DNA from: Mycolicibacterium sp. J2
GTDB lineage: Bacteria; Actinomycetota; Actinomycetes; Mycobacteriales; Mycobacteriaceae
Reading direction: 5' to 3'
DNA: 36,394 bases
Assembly: GCF_026240945.1 (NCBI RefSeq)
Contig: NZ_JAPFPY010000041.1
Span: 1-36,394 of the forward strand
The notes beneath the pieces are model-generated. The model saw only the letters and a program-made list of their open reading frames with translations. It made no database searches and was not told the origin of the DNA. Both the position numbers and the translations under genes were made by a program. Shown piece by piece: positions 14,785 to 21,795 of this stretch; the stretch's first letter is position 1; the number at the start of each line of letters is the position of its first letter.

Positions 14785-16791
14785 GTGCTTGCCGGAATGT
14801 CTCTTGGCACCGACCTGAAGCGGTTCTCGCGCGGCGCATTGCCGCGCATTGCGCTGGTGACCGTCATCCTGATGCCGCTGCTGTACGGGGCGATGTACCT
14901 GTGGGCCTTCTGGAATCCGTTCAACGAGGTGAACAAGATTCCGGTGGCCCTGGTCAACGAGGACACCGGCGCCGTGGTGGACGGTCAACCGGTCCGCGCC
15001 GGCGCGGAAGTGGCCGACGCCCTGGTCGATTCGGGGCAGCTGCAGCTACATCGGGTGTCGGCCGCCGAGGCCGCCGCCGGGGTGTCCAGCGGCAAGTACT
15101 ACTTCTCGGTGACACTGCCCCAGGACTTCAGCGCCGATATCGCCTCGCCGTCGGGCGGTTCACCCGAGCAGGCCCAGATCCGGTTCACGTTCAACGACGC
15201 GAACAACTACCTTGGCTCGATCATCGGGCAGAACGCCGCCCGTGAGGTGATCAACCAGGTGAACGCCAGCATCGGGCAGCGCACCCTGGGCACGGTGCTC
15301 ACCGGGTTGACCGACGCCGGTGCCGGGCTGGTCAAGGCGGCCGACGGGGCCGGCCAGCTGGCCACCGGAACCGCCGCCGCCGACGACGGTGCGCACAAAC
15401 TGGCCGATGGTGCCGGCGCGCTGACCGCGGGGTTGGTGACCGCCCGGGAGGGCTCGGCGCAGCTGGCCGCCGGTACCCGCCAGCTGGCCGGCTCGGTCGA
15501 CACCGCCACCGGTCCGCTGATCACCATGCTGGATCGGGTCGACGATTTGAAGCTGGACCCCGACGAGGTCGGTTTCCTGGCGTCCCGGCTCTCGGGGGCG
15601 GTGCGCTCGACCACCGACCGCATCGCCGCGCTCAATATCGACCAGGCTCAGGCCGCGGCGATCGTCGACCAGACCGTGGGCATGCTGCAGACCAACCCCG
15701 ACCCGACGGTGCGCGATGCCGGTGACGTGCTGGCCGGCGCGCAGCGGCTGCTGCGGGCCAAGGGCATCGACCCCGCCACCGACGATGGTCTGAACAAGTT
15801 GCGTGACAGCGCAACCCGGCTGGAGAACGAGCTGGGCGACCCGAACAGCAAACTGCGGGTCTTCCTCACCCGCGCGCTCAACGGTGGGTTGCGTGCCGAT
15901 GTGGTCAAGCTGCGCGACGGGGTGCATCAACTCGACAACGGTGCCCGCAAACTGAACACGGGGCTGGTGCAGCTGGCCAACGGTGGCAACCAATTGTCCA
16001 CCGGGGCAACCCAGCTGGCCGCCGGCACCAGCAAGCTTCGCGACGGCAGCCAGGAGCTGGCGACCAAACTGAAGGAAGGGTCCACCCAGGTACCGTCCTG
16101 GACGCCCCAGCAACGCACCCAGGTGGCCAAGACACTGGCCGCGCCGGTGACGCTGAACATCGAGACCCACAACGCCGCGGCGACGTTCGGTACCGGATTC
16201 GCACCGTTCTTCTTGCCGCTGGCGCTGTTCATCGGCGCGCTGATCATCTGGATGCTGCTCAAGCCCATGCAGTCCCGGCCCATCGTCAACGGCCTTGGCG
16301 CGTTGCGGGTGGTGCTGGCGTCGTACTGGCCTGCCCTGCTCATCACGGTGTGCCAGGTGGCGGTGATGTACCTGGTGGTGCACTTCGGCGTCGGCTTGAA
16401 TGCCCGCTACCCGATCGCGACGGTGGGCTTCCTGCTGCTGATCGTGGCCACCTTCCTGGCGCTGATCCAGGCCTTCAACGCGCTGTTCGGTGTGTCGGTC
16501 GGACGGGTGGTCACACTGGCTTTCCTGATGCTGCAACTGGTTTCGGCCGGCGGCATCTATCCGGTGGAGACCACGGCCAAACCGTTCCAGATACTGCACC
16601 CCGTCGACCCGATGACCTACGCCGTCAACGGCCTGCGGCAACTCATCGCGGGCGGGATCGACTCGCGGTTGTGGATCGCGATCGCGGTGCTGTCCGGGGT
16701 GCTGGTGGCGGCGTTGGCAGCCAGCTCGTTCGCGGCCCGAAGAGACCGGCAGTACACGATGGAGCGGCTGAAACCGCCTATCGAGGTGTGA
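14785..16791 (+). CDS. YhgE/Pip-family membrane protein (ABC-2-like)
   Basis: A 668-residue protein of the YhgE/Pip family (phage infection protein type). It has one N-terminal membrane helix (about 22-48, ILMPLLYGAMYLWAFWNP), then a large external region. That region contains a long series of Leu/Gly repeats of the form DGAxxLxxGxxxLxxG (about 185-240 and 375-435), typical of coiled stalks in this family. About five C-terminal helices (470-655) of ABC-2 permease type follow. Family members span the envelope and have been linked to phage adsorption and to export. The GTG at 14785 has GGGGAG upstream; an in-frame ATG four codons later is the alternative. It ends 14 bp inside the convergent accD3 gene. 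Confidence 0.87.
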   Translation: MLAGMSLGTDLKRFSRGALPRIALVTVILMPLLYGAMYLWAFWNPFNEVNKIPVALVNEDTGAVVDGQPVRAGAEVADALVDSGQLQLHRVSAAEAAAGVSSGKYYFSVTLPQDFSADIASPSGGSPEQAQIRFTFNDANNYLGSIIGQNAAREVINQVNASIGQRTLGTVLTGLTDAGAGLVKAADGAGQLATGTAAADDGAHKLADGAGALTAGLVTAREGSAQLAAGTRQLAGSVDTATGPLITMLDRVDDLKLDPDEVGFLASRLSGAVRSTTDRIAALNIDQAQAAAIVDQTVGMLQTNPDPTVRDAGDVLAGAQRLLRAKGIDPATDDGLNKLRDSATRLENELGDPNSKLRVFLTRALNGGLRADVVKLRDGVHQLDNGARKLNTGLVQLANGGNQLSTGATQLAAGTSKLRDGSQELATKLKEGSTQVPSWTPQQRTQVAKTLAAPVTLNIETHNAAATFGTGFAPFFLPLALFIGALIIWMLLKPMQSRPIVNGLGALRVVLASYWPALLITVCQVAVMYLVVHFGVGLNARYPIATVGFLLLIVATFLALIQAFNALFGVSVGRVVTLAFLMLQLVSAGGIYPVETTAKPFQILHPVDPMTYAVNGLRQLIAGGIDSRLWIAIAVLSGVLVAALAASSFAARRDRQYTMERLKPPIEV

Positions 16792-18247
16792 GCCCGATCT
16801 GCCGATAGCGGTGCAGGCGCAGGCCGAGCCGTTCGGCCTCGGGCATGGTGCGCAACCGGTGCAGTTCGCCGGCGATGGTCGCCGACAACCGGGCGGTGAA
16901 GGCCAGCGGCTCGTCGGCCGCGTCGTTGCGCTCGTCGACGATGACGTCCACGATCCCGTTGCGTAGTAGGTCGGCCGATCGAATCCCTTGTGCCGCAGAC
17001 AGTTCCGGGGCATGGCTGGTGTCGCGGAAGACGATGGCGCTGGCCCCTTCCGGCGGCAACGGCGCCAGCCAGCCGTGCTGGGCGGCCAGCACCCGATCGG
17101 CGGGCACCATGGCCAGCGCCGGGCCACCGCTGCCCTGGCCGAGCAGCACCGACACCGTCGGGGTGTCCAGCGTCACCAATTCGGCCAGGCAGCGGGCGAT
17201 CTCGCCGGCCAGCCCACCCTGTTCGGCCTCCGCCGACAGCGCCGGGCCGCTGGTGTCGATGATCGAGACCAACGGCAGCCGCAGACCGACCGCCAGCGCC
17301 ATCCCGCGCCGGGCCTCCCGCAGGGCCGCGGGGCCCAGCGTCCCCATCCGCTGCTGACCCAAGACCACGGCCGGCTGCCCGCCGAACCGGGTCAGCGCCA
17401 GCAGCATCTGCCCGGAGTCCCCACCGGTGCCGGACAGCGGGACCGCGTCGGTGCTGCCGTGCCGCAGGACGAATTCGGCGTTGGGGCGGTCGGGGCGCCG
17501 CGATGCCGTCACCGACTCCCATGCCGGGATATCGGGGATCGGTTGCAATTCGGGCGCCTCTGGGGCCGCTGCCGGCGGGTCGCACAGCACCGACAGCGTC
17601 CGGTCGAGCACCCCGCGCAGGGCCTGCACCGGAACCACGCCGTCGATCACGCCGTGCCGGAACAAATTCTCCGCGGTCTGCACGCCCTCGGGGAACGGCT
17701 CACCGTAGAGATGCTCGTACACCCGAGGCCCCAGGAAGCCGATCAGGGCACCCGGCTCGGCGGCCGTGACATGGCCGAGCGAGCCCCAGGACGCGAAGAC
17801 ACCGCCGGTGGTGGGGTGGCGCAGATACACGATGTAGGGCAGGTGCGCGCGCTTGTGCAGTTCGACGGCCGCGGCGATCTTCACCATCTGCAGGAAGGCC
17901 ACCGTGCCCTCCTGCATCCGGGTACCGCCGGAGCTGGGGGAGGCCAGCAGGGGCAGCCGTTCGGCGGTGGCGCGCTGGATCGCCGCGGTGATGCGCTCGG
18001 CGGCGGCCACCCCGATGGACCCGGCCAGGAAGTCGAATTCGCAGGCCAGCACCGCGACGCGGCGGCCCCGCACGGTGCCCTCACCGGTGAGCACCGACTC
18101 GTCCAGCCCGGATTTGGCTTGCGCGTCGTCGAGTTCCTTGCGGTAGGCCGCCGAGGTGGGCACCTGCACCGGTGGGCTGTCCCAGCTGCGGAACGATCCC
18201 CGGTCGAGGACGGCATCACGGACTGCGAGGGCGGGGCTGCGGCTCAC
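16778..18247 (-). CDS. accD3: Acetyl-CoA carboxylase carboxyltransferase-like protein AccD3
   Basis: This 489-residue protein carries both carboxyltransferase halves in one chain. The N-terminal half is AccD-like (SPSSGGTRMQEG at about 104-115, then HLPYIVYLRHPTTGGVFASWGS). The C-terminal half is AccA-like (REARRGMALAVGLRLPLVSIIDTSGP, GQGSGGPALAM). It lacks the four-cysteine zinc ribbon of E. coli AccD. The match in length and neighbour (divergent echA6) identifies it as the counterpart of M. tuberculosis Rv0904c. AccD3 has no firmly known substrate; it is not one of the well-studied AccD4/5/6 enzymes. GTG start at 18247. The 3' end overlaps the YhgE gene by 14 bp. Confidence 0.88.
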   Translation of the reverse strand: MSRSPALAVRDAVLDRGSFRSWDSPPVQVPTSAAYRKELDDAQAKSGLDESVLTGEGTVRGRRVAVLACEFDFLAGSIGVAAAERITAAIQRATAERLPLLASPSSGGTRMQEGTVAFLQMVKIAAAVELHKRAHLPYIVYLRHPTTGGVFASWGSLGHVTAAEPGALIGFLGPRVYEHLYGEPFPEGVQTAENLFRHGVIDGVVPVQALRGVLDRTLSVLCDPPAAAPEAPELQPIPDIPAWESVTASRRPDRPNAEFVLRHGSTDAVPLSGTGGDSGQMLLALTRFGGQPAVVLGQQRMGTLGPAALREARRGMALAVGLRLPLVSIIDTSGPALSAEAEQGGLAGEIARCLAELVTLDTPTVSVLLGQGSGGPALAMVPADRVLAAQHGWLAPLPPEGASAIVFRDTSHAPELSAAQGIRSADLLRNGIVDVIVDERNDAADEPLAFTARLSATIAGELHRLRTMPEAERLGLRLHRYRQIGLTPR

Positions 18248-18272
18248 AGGATGAGGGTAATCGGCCGCGGGC

Positions 18273-18319
18273 GTGCGGTTTCATCCCCGACCCGCCGATC
18301 AGGGCGGATGACGACGCAC
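18273..18319. repeat. Dispersed palindromic repeat, copy between accD3 and echA6
   Basis: Forty-seven bases align without gaps to the reverse-strand copy at 25838-25892, with 37 identical positions. Shared parts are GGTTTCATCC, CGAC-n-CGCCG, CGGATGA and CGCAC. The arms can pair (GTGCG with CGCAC, TCATCC with GGATGA). It sits in the 121-bp divergent spacer, so it may also influence either promoter. Confidence 0.55.
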
Positions 18320-18355
18320 GAACCCGGCCCCGGAGAGCTCCCGGACGAACCTATA

Positions 18356-18361
18356 TAGGCT
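18356..18361 (+). promoter_or_regulatory. Candidate -10 element giving a leaderless echA6 transcript
   Basis: TAGGCT fits TANNNT and lies 7 bases before the echA6 ATG, so transcription would start at or next to the first codon, as in many mycobacterial leaderless genes. It is embedded in the 10-bp palindrome CCTATATAGG (18350-18359). No ribosome site precedes the ATG, which agrees. Confidence 0.4.
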
Positions 18362-18368
18362 GGCGACC

Positions 18369-19103
18369 ATGATCGGAGTGACGCGGGACGGCAAAGTCCT
18401 GACCCTGGAAATGCAGCGCGCCGAGCGGCGCAATGCGCTCAACGGCGCGCTCGTCGACGCGCTGCGCGAAGAGATCGAGAAAGCCGGCGCGCTGGACATC
18501 CGGGCCATCGTGCTCACCGGGCAGGGCACCGTGTTCAGCGCCGGGGCCGACCTGTCCGACGCCGAGGGGGTGGCCAAGGATCTGCCAGACAAGGCGCTGG
18601 CCCTCAACCTCGCGATCGACGCCAGCCCGGTGCCGATCATCGCCGCACTCAACGGACCGGCGATCGGTGCCGGGGTGATCCTGGCGATGATCTGCGATCT
18701 GCGGGTGGCCGCCCCCGGTGCGTACTTCCAATTCCCGATCGCCAAATATGGCTTGGCGCTGGACAACTGGAGTATCCGCCGGCTCGTCTCGCTGGTCGGG
18801 CACGGCCGGGCCCGCGGCATGCTGATCGCCGCGGAGCGGCTGGATCTGGAGACCGCCCTGATGACCGGGATGGTCAACCGCAGCGGCACCCTGGCCGACG
18901 CGCAGGAATGGGCGGCCGAGATCGCCGGTTACGCCCCGCTGTCCATCGCCCACTCCAAGCGGGTGCTCAACGACGACGGCGCCTACGACAACGTGCGCGG
19001 CGACCACACCCGGATGTTCAACAAGGCCTGGGCGAGCCCCGACGTCATCGAAGCTCAGGTCGCCCGCTTCGAGAAACGACCGCCGAACTTCCTGGGTGCG
19101 TGA
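18369..19103 (+). CDS. echA6: EchA6, acyl-CoA-binding crotonase-fold protein
   Basis: A 244-residue crotonase-fold protein close to M. tuberculosis EchA6 (Rv0905): RRNALN, GADLS, NGPAIGAG, KYGLALDNWSIRRL, SLVGHGRAR, RVLNDDGA and the end DVIEAQVAR-EKRPP. The two catalytic glutamates of true enoyl-CoA hydratases are absent: GVILAM stands where xxELAM is usual, and FPIAKYGL where PExxLG is usual. EchA6 of M. tuberculosis is described as a non-catalytic carrier that hands fatty acyl-CoA to FAS-II for mycolic acid synthesis; the same role is likely here. First gene of the run to the Rv0910-like gene. Its TGA shares one base with the next ATG. Confidence 0.93.
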   Translation: MIGVTRDGKVLTLEMQRAERRNALNGALVDALREEIEKAGALDIRAIVLTGQGTVFSAGADLSDAEGVAKDLPDKALALNLAIDASPVPIIAALNGPAIGAGVILAMICDLRVAAPGAYFQFPIAKYGLALDNWSIRRLVSLVGHGRARGMLIAAERLDLETALMTGMVNRSGTLADAQEWAAEIAGYAPLSIAHSKRVLNDDGAYDNVRGDHTRMFNKAWASPDVIEAQVARFEKRPPNFLGA

Positions 19104-20218
19104 TGATCACCGAAGCGGCTCGGATGGTCGGGGGCACCGCAGCGCTGGTCGCCGGCGGATGGGTGCTGCGCGCGCTGCGCGGGGCACCCGAGTCACTGGG
19201 TGCCGCCGATATCGGTTCCGCGGCGAAGGCGTCCCCGAACTACCGCGGCGGCACGTTCGTCAACCGCGAACCGGCGTCCGAGGTGCAGTTGACCCGCCAG
19301 GAACAGTGGGTGCTCGTCCGTGACCTGCTGTCCGGTGGACAACGGCAGCGCCCGGCCGGCGAGGTCCCCCTGATCCGGCCGACCTCGACCGCCCCGGCCA
19401 CCGACCTCGCGGCCACCTGGTACGGCCACTCCTCGGTGGTTATCGAGGTCGACGGTTACCGGGTGCTGGCCGACCCGGTGTGGAGTGAGCGCTGCTCGCC
19501 GTCGCGCGCGGTCGGGCCGCAGCGGCTGCACCCGGTGCCGGCCGAGCTGGACGCGCTGCCGGCCATCGACGCGGTGATCATCAGCCACGACCACTACGAC
19601 CATCTGGACATCGACACCATCAAGGGCCTGGCCCGGTCGCAGCGGGCCAAGTTCTACGTGCCACTGGGGATCGGCGCGCACCTGCGCATCTGGGGGATCC
19701 CGCCGGAGCGGATCGTCGAGCTGGACTGGGATGAAAGCGCCACGGTGGGTGACCTGACGCTGGTGTGCACCCCGGCCCGGCACTTCTCGGGCCGGTTCCT
19801 GACCCGCAACACCACGCTGTGGTCGTCGTGGGCGGTGATCGGGCCGCGGCACCGGGCCTTCTTCGGCGGGGACACCGGCTACACCAATGGCTTCGCCGCG
19901 ATCGGCAGCGACTACGGCCCGTTCGACCTGACACTGATGCCCATCGGCGCCTACCACCCGGGCTGGCCCGATATCCACATGAACCCCGAAGATGCCGTCC
20001 GCGCGCATCGCGATGTCACCGACACCGGCCTGTTCGTACCCATCCACTGGGCCACCTTCCGGCTGGCGCCGCATCCGTGGTCAGAGCCCGTCGAGCGGCT
20101 GCTGACGGCCGCGTCGGCCGAAGGGGTGACGGTGGCGGCGCCGAAACCGGGGCAGCGGGTGGACGCCGCGGCGACGGGGCGGCCGATAGACACGTGGTGG
20201 CGGGCGTTGAGCGGCTAG
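19103..20218 (+). CDS. Metallo-beta-lactamase-fold hydrolase, NAPE-PLD-like (Rv0906 type)
   Basis: The product has 371 residues, starting at the ATG that overlaps the echA6 stop (TGATG); the frame stays open upstream but without a reason to use it. A hydrophobic N-terminus (about 5-25) may be a membrane anchor. The metallo-hydrolase motif HDHYDH (His162, His164, Asp166, His167) is followed by likely ligands His227 (ARHFSGR), Asp257 (GGDTGY) and His315 (PIHWATF). This arrangement is that of the NAPE-PLD/UlaG group, which cleaves phosphodiesters or lactones in lipids and sugars. Length and position agree with Rv0906. The substrate is unknown. Confidence 0.87.
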   Translation: MITEAARMVGGTAALVAGGWVLRALRGAPESLGAADIGSAAKASPNYRGGTFVNREPASEVQLTRQEQWVLVRDLLSGGQRQRPAGEVPLIRPTSTAPATDLAATWYGHSSVVIEVDGYRVLADPVWSERCSPSRAVGPQRLHPVPAELDALPAIDAVIISHDHYDHLDIDTIKGLARSQRAKFYVPLGIGAHLRIWGIPPERIVELDWDESATVGDLTLVCTPARHFSGRFLTRNTTLWSSWAVIGPRHRAFFGGDTGYTNGFAAIGSDYGPFDLTLMPIGAYHPGWPDIHMNPEDAVRAHRDVTDTGLFVPIHWATFRLAPHPWSEPVERLLTAASAEGVTVAAPKPGQRVDAAATGRPIDTWWRALSG

Positions 20219-20229
20219 CGTGCTTGCCT

Positions 20230-21795
20230 GTGAGACGGATACTGCTGGGCGTCGCGCTGGTCGCGGTGTTGGCCGGCTGCGCGGCACCTCGGCCCGCTGA
20301 TACGCCGAAACCGACGCCGCCCGGGCTGCCGCCGCCGCTGGTGCCGGCAATGCCCTTGCCCGACAATGCCATCGAGAACGCCGTCGGCCGGCTGGACGGC
20401 ATCGCCGAGGAGCTGATGCGCACATCGGGTATCCCCGGTCTCGCGATCGCCGTCGTGCACGGTGGAAAAACCGTGTACGCCAAAGGTTTCGGTGTCAAAG
20501 ACAACCGTGCGGGTGGCGACGCCGCCAACAAGGTGGGGCCGGACACCGTCTTCCAGCTGGCCTCGGTGTCCAAACCCCTGAGCGCCACCGTGGTGGCCCG
20601 CCAGGTCGGCGAGCACGCGATCGGCTGGGACACCCCCGTCGTCGACAAGCTGCCGTGGTTTGCGCTGTCGGATCCCGCCGTCACCCGGATGGTGACCGTC
20701 GGGGACCTGCTCTCGCACCGTTCCGGTCTGCCCGACCACGCCGGAGACCTCCTCGAAGACCTGGGCTATGACCGCCGCGCGGTGCTGCAGAAACTGAGCC
20801 GGCTGCCGCTGGACCCCTTCCGGATCTCCTACGCCTACACCAACTTCGGTTTCACCGCCGGGGCCGAGGCGGTGGCCGCGGCGGCGGGCCGGCCATGGGA
20901 ACAGCTGGGTCAGGACGCGCTGTTCGGTCCACTCGGCATGTCCTCCACGAGTTTCCGGTTCGCCGATTACCAAGCCCGCAAGGACCGCGCCGTCGGGCAT
21001 ATCCGGATCGACGGCGGTTATCGACCGGAGTTCGTCCGCGATGCCGACCAGCAGGCCCCGGCCGGTGGCGCCAGCTCGTCGGTCAACGATATGACGCACT
21101 GGCTGGCCATGGTGCTGGCGAACGGAAGTTACGGGGGCCGGTCGATCGTCGACCCGAAAGCGCTGCTGCCCGCCCTCAGCCCGCAGGTGGTGTCCAGTCC
21201 GCCCGCGGAGCCCGCGATGCGTACGGGCTCTTATGGTTTCGGGTTCAATGTCGGGACGACCTCGGGGGCGCGGGTGGAATTGAGCCATTCCGGTGCGTTC
21301 GAGCTCGGTGCGGGGTCGAACATCCTGCTGTTGCCGTCGGCGGATGTGGGGATCGTCGCCCTGACCAACGCCATGCCGTCGGGTGTCGCCGAGGCGATCA
21401 CCGCCGAGTTCGCCGACCTGGTCCAGTTCGGTGACGTGCGGGAGGACTGGTACGCGCTGTACCACCAGGCCCTCACGGGGCTGTCCGACCCGGTCGGGTC
21501 GCTGGTGGGTAAGCAGCCGCCTGCGCATCCGGCCCCCGCCCAGCCCTTGCCGCGGTACGTCGGCAGCTACCGCAACGACTACTGGGGACCGGCCGTCGTG
21601 GCCGAGAAGAACGGCGGGCTGACCCTGACACTGGGGCCGCGCGGGGACACCGTCGACCTGAGGCACTGGGACGGTGACACCTTCGCGTTCTCGTTCGTCA
21701 GCGAGAACTCCCCGCCCGGCAGCATTTCCAGGGCCACGTTCGACGGGCCGAAGCTCACGCTGGAGTACTACGACGAGGCGGTATTCACCAAATGA
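20230..21795 (+). CDS. Serine beta-lactamase-like lipoprotein (Rv0907 type)
   Basis: The product has 521 residues from a GTG start. The N-terminus MRRILLGVALVAVLAGC is a lipoprotein signal with the lipid-modified cysteine at 17, so the protein is exported and membrane-anchored. The domain (about 50-390) is of the class C beta-lactamase/DD-peptidase type: Ser112-x-x-Lys115 (SVSK), Tyr203-Thr-Asn205 (YTN) and a later HSG. The last 90 residues form a separate beta-rich tail, as in esterases of this family. Likely an esterase or peptidase acting in the envelope. It starts 11 bp after the previous gene and its stop overlaps the ctpE start by four bases (ATGA). Confidence 0.87.
   Translation: MRRILLGVALVAVLAGCAAPRPADTPKPTPPGLPPPLVPAMPLPDNAIENAVGRLDGIAEELMRTSGIPGLAIAVVHGGKTVYAKGFGVKDNRAGGDAANKVGPDTVFQLASVSKPLSATVVARQVGEHAIGWDTPVVDKLPWFALSDPAVTRMVTVGDLLSHRSGLPDHAGDLLEDLGYDRRAVLQKLSRLPLDPFRISYAYTNFGFTAGAEAVAAAAGRPWEQLGQDALFGPLGMSSTSFRFADYQARKDRAVGHIRIDGGYRPEFVRDADQQAPAGGASSSVNDMTHWLAMVLANGSYGGRSIVDPKALLPALSPQVVSSPPAEPAMRTGSYGFGFNVGTTSGARVELSHSGAFELGAGSNILLLPSADVGIVALTNAMPSGVAEAITAEFADLVQFGDVREDWYALYHQALTGLSDPVGSLVGKQPPAHPAPAQPLPRYVGSYRNDYWGPAVVAEKNGGLTLTLGPRGDTVDLRHWDGDTFAFSFVSENSPPGSISRATFDGPKLTLEYYDEAVFTK

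Noticed and set aside
15160..17127. Long leftward open frame (about 655 codons) opposite the YhgE/Pip gene
   Set aside because: It is antisense to a clearly recognised gene; its residues are rich in Arg, Gln, His and Gly with no motif, as expected from reading the wrong strand of GC-rich DNA.
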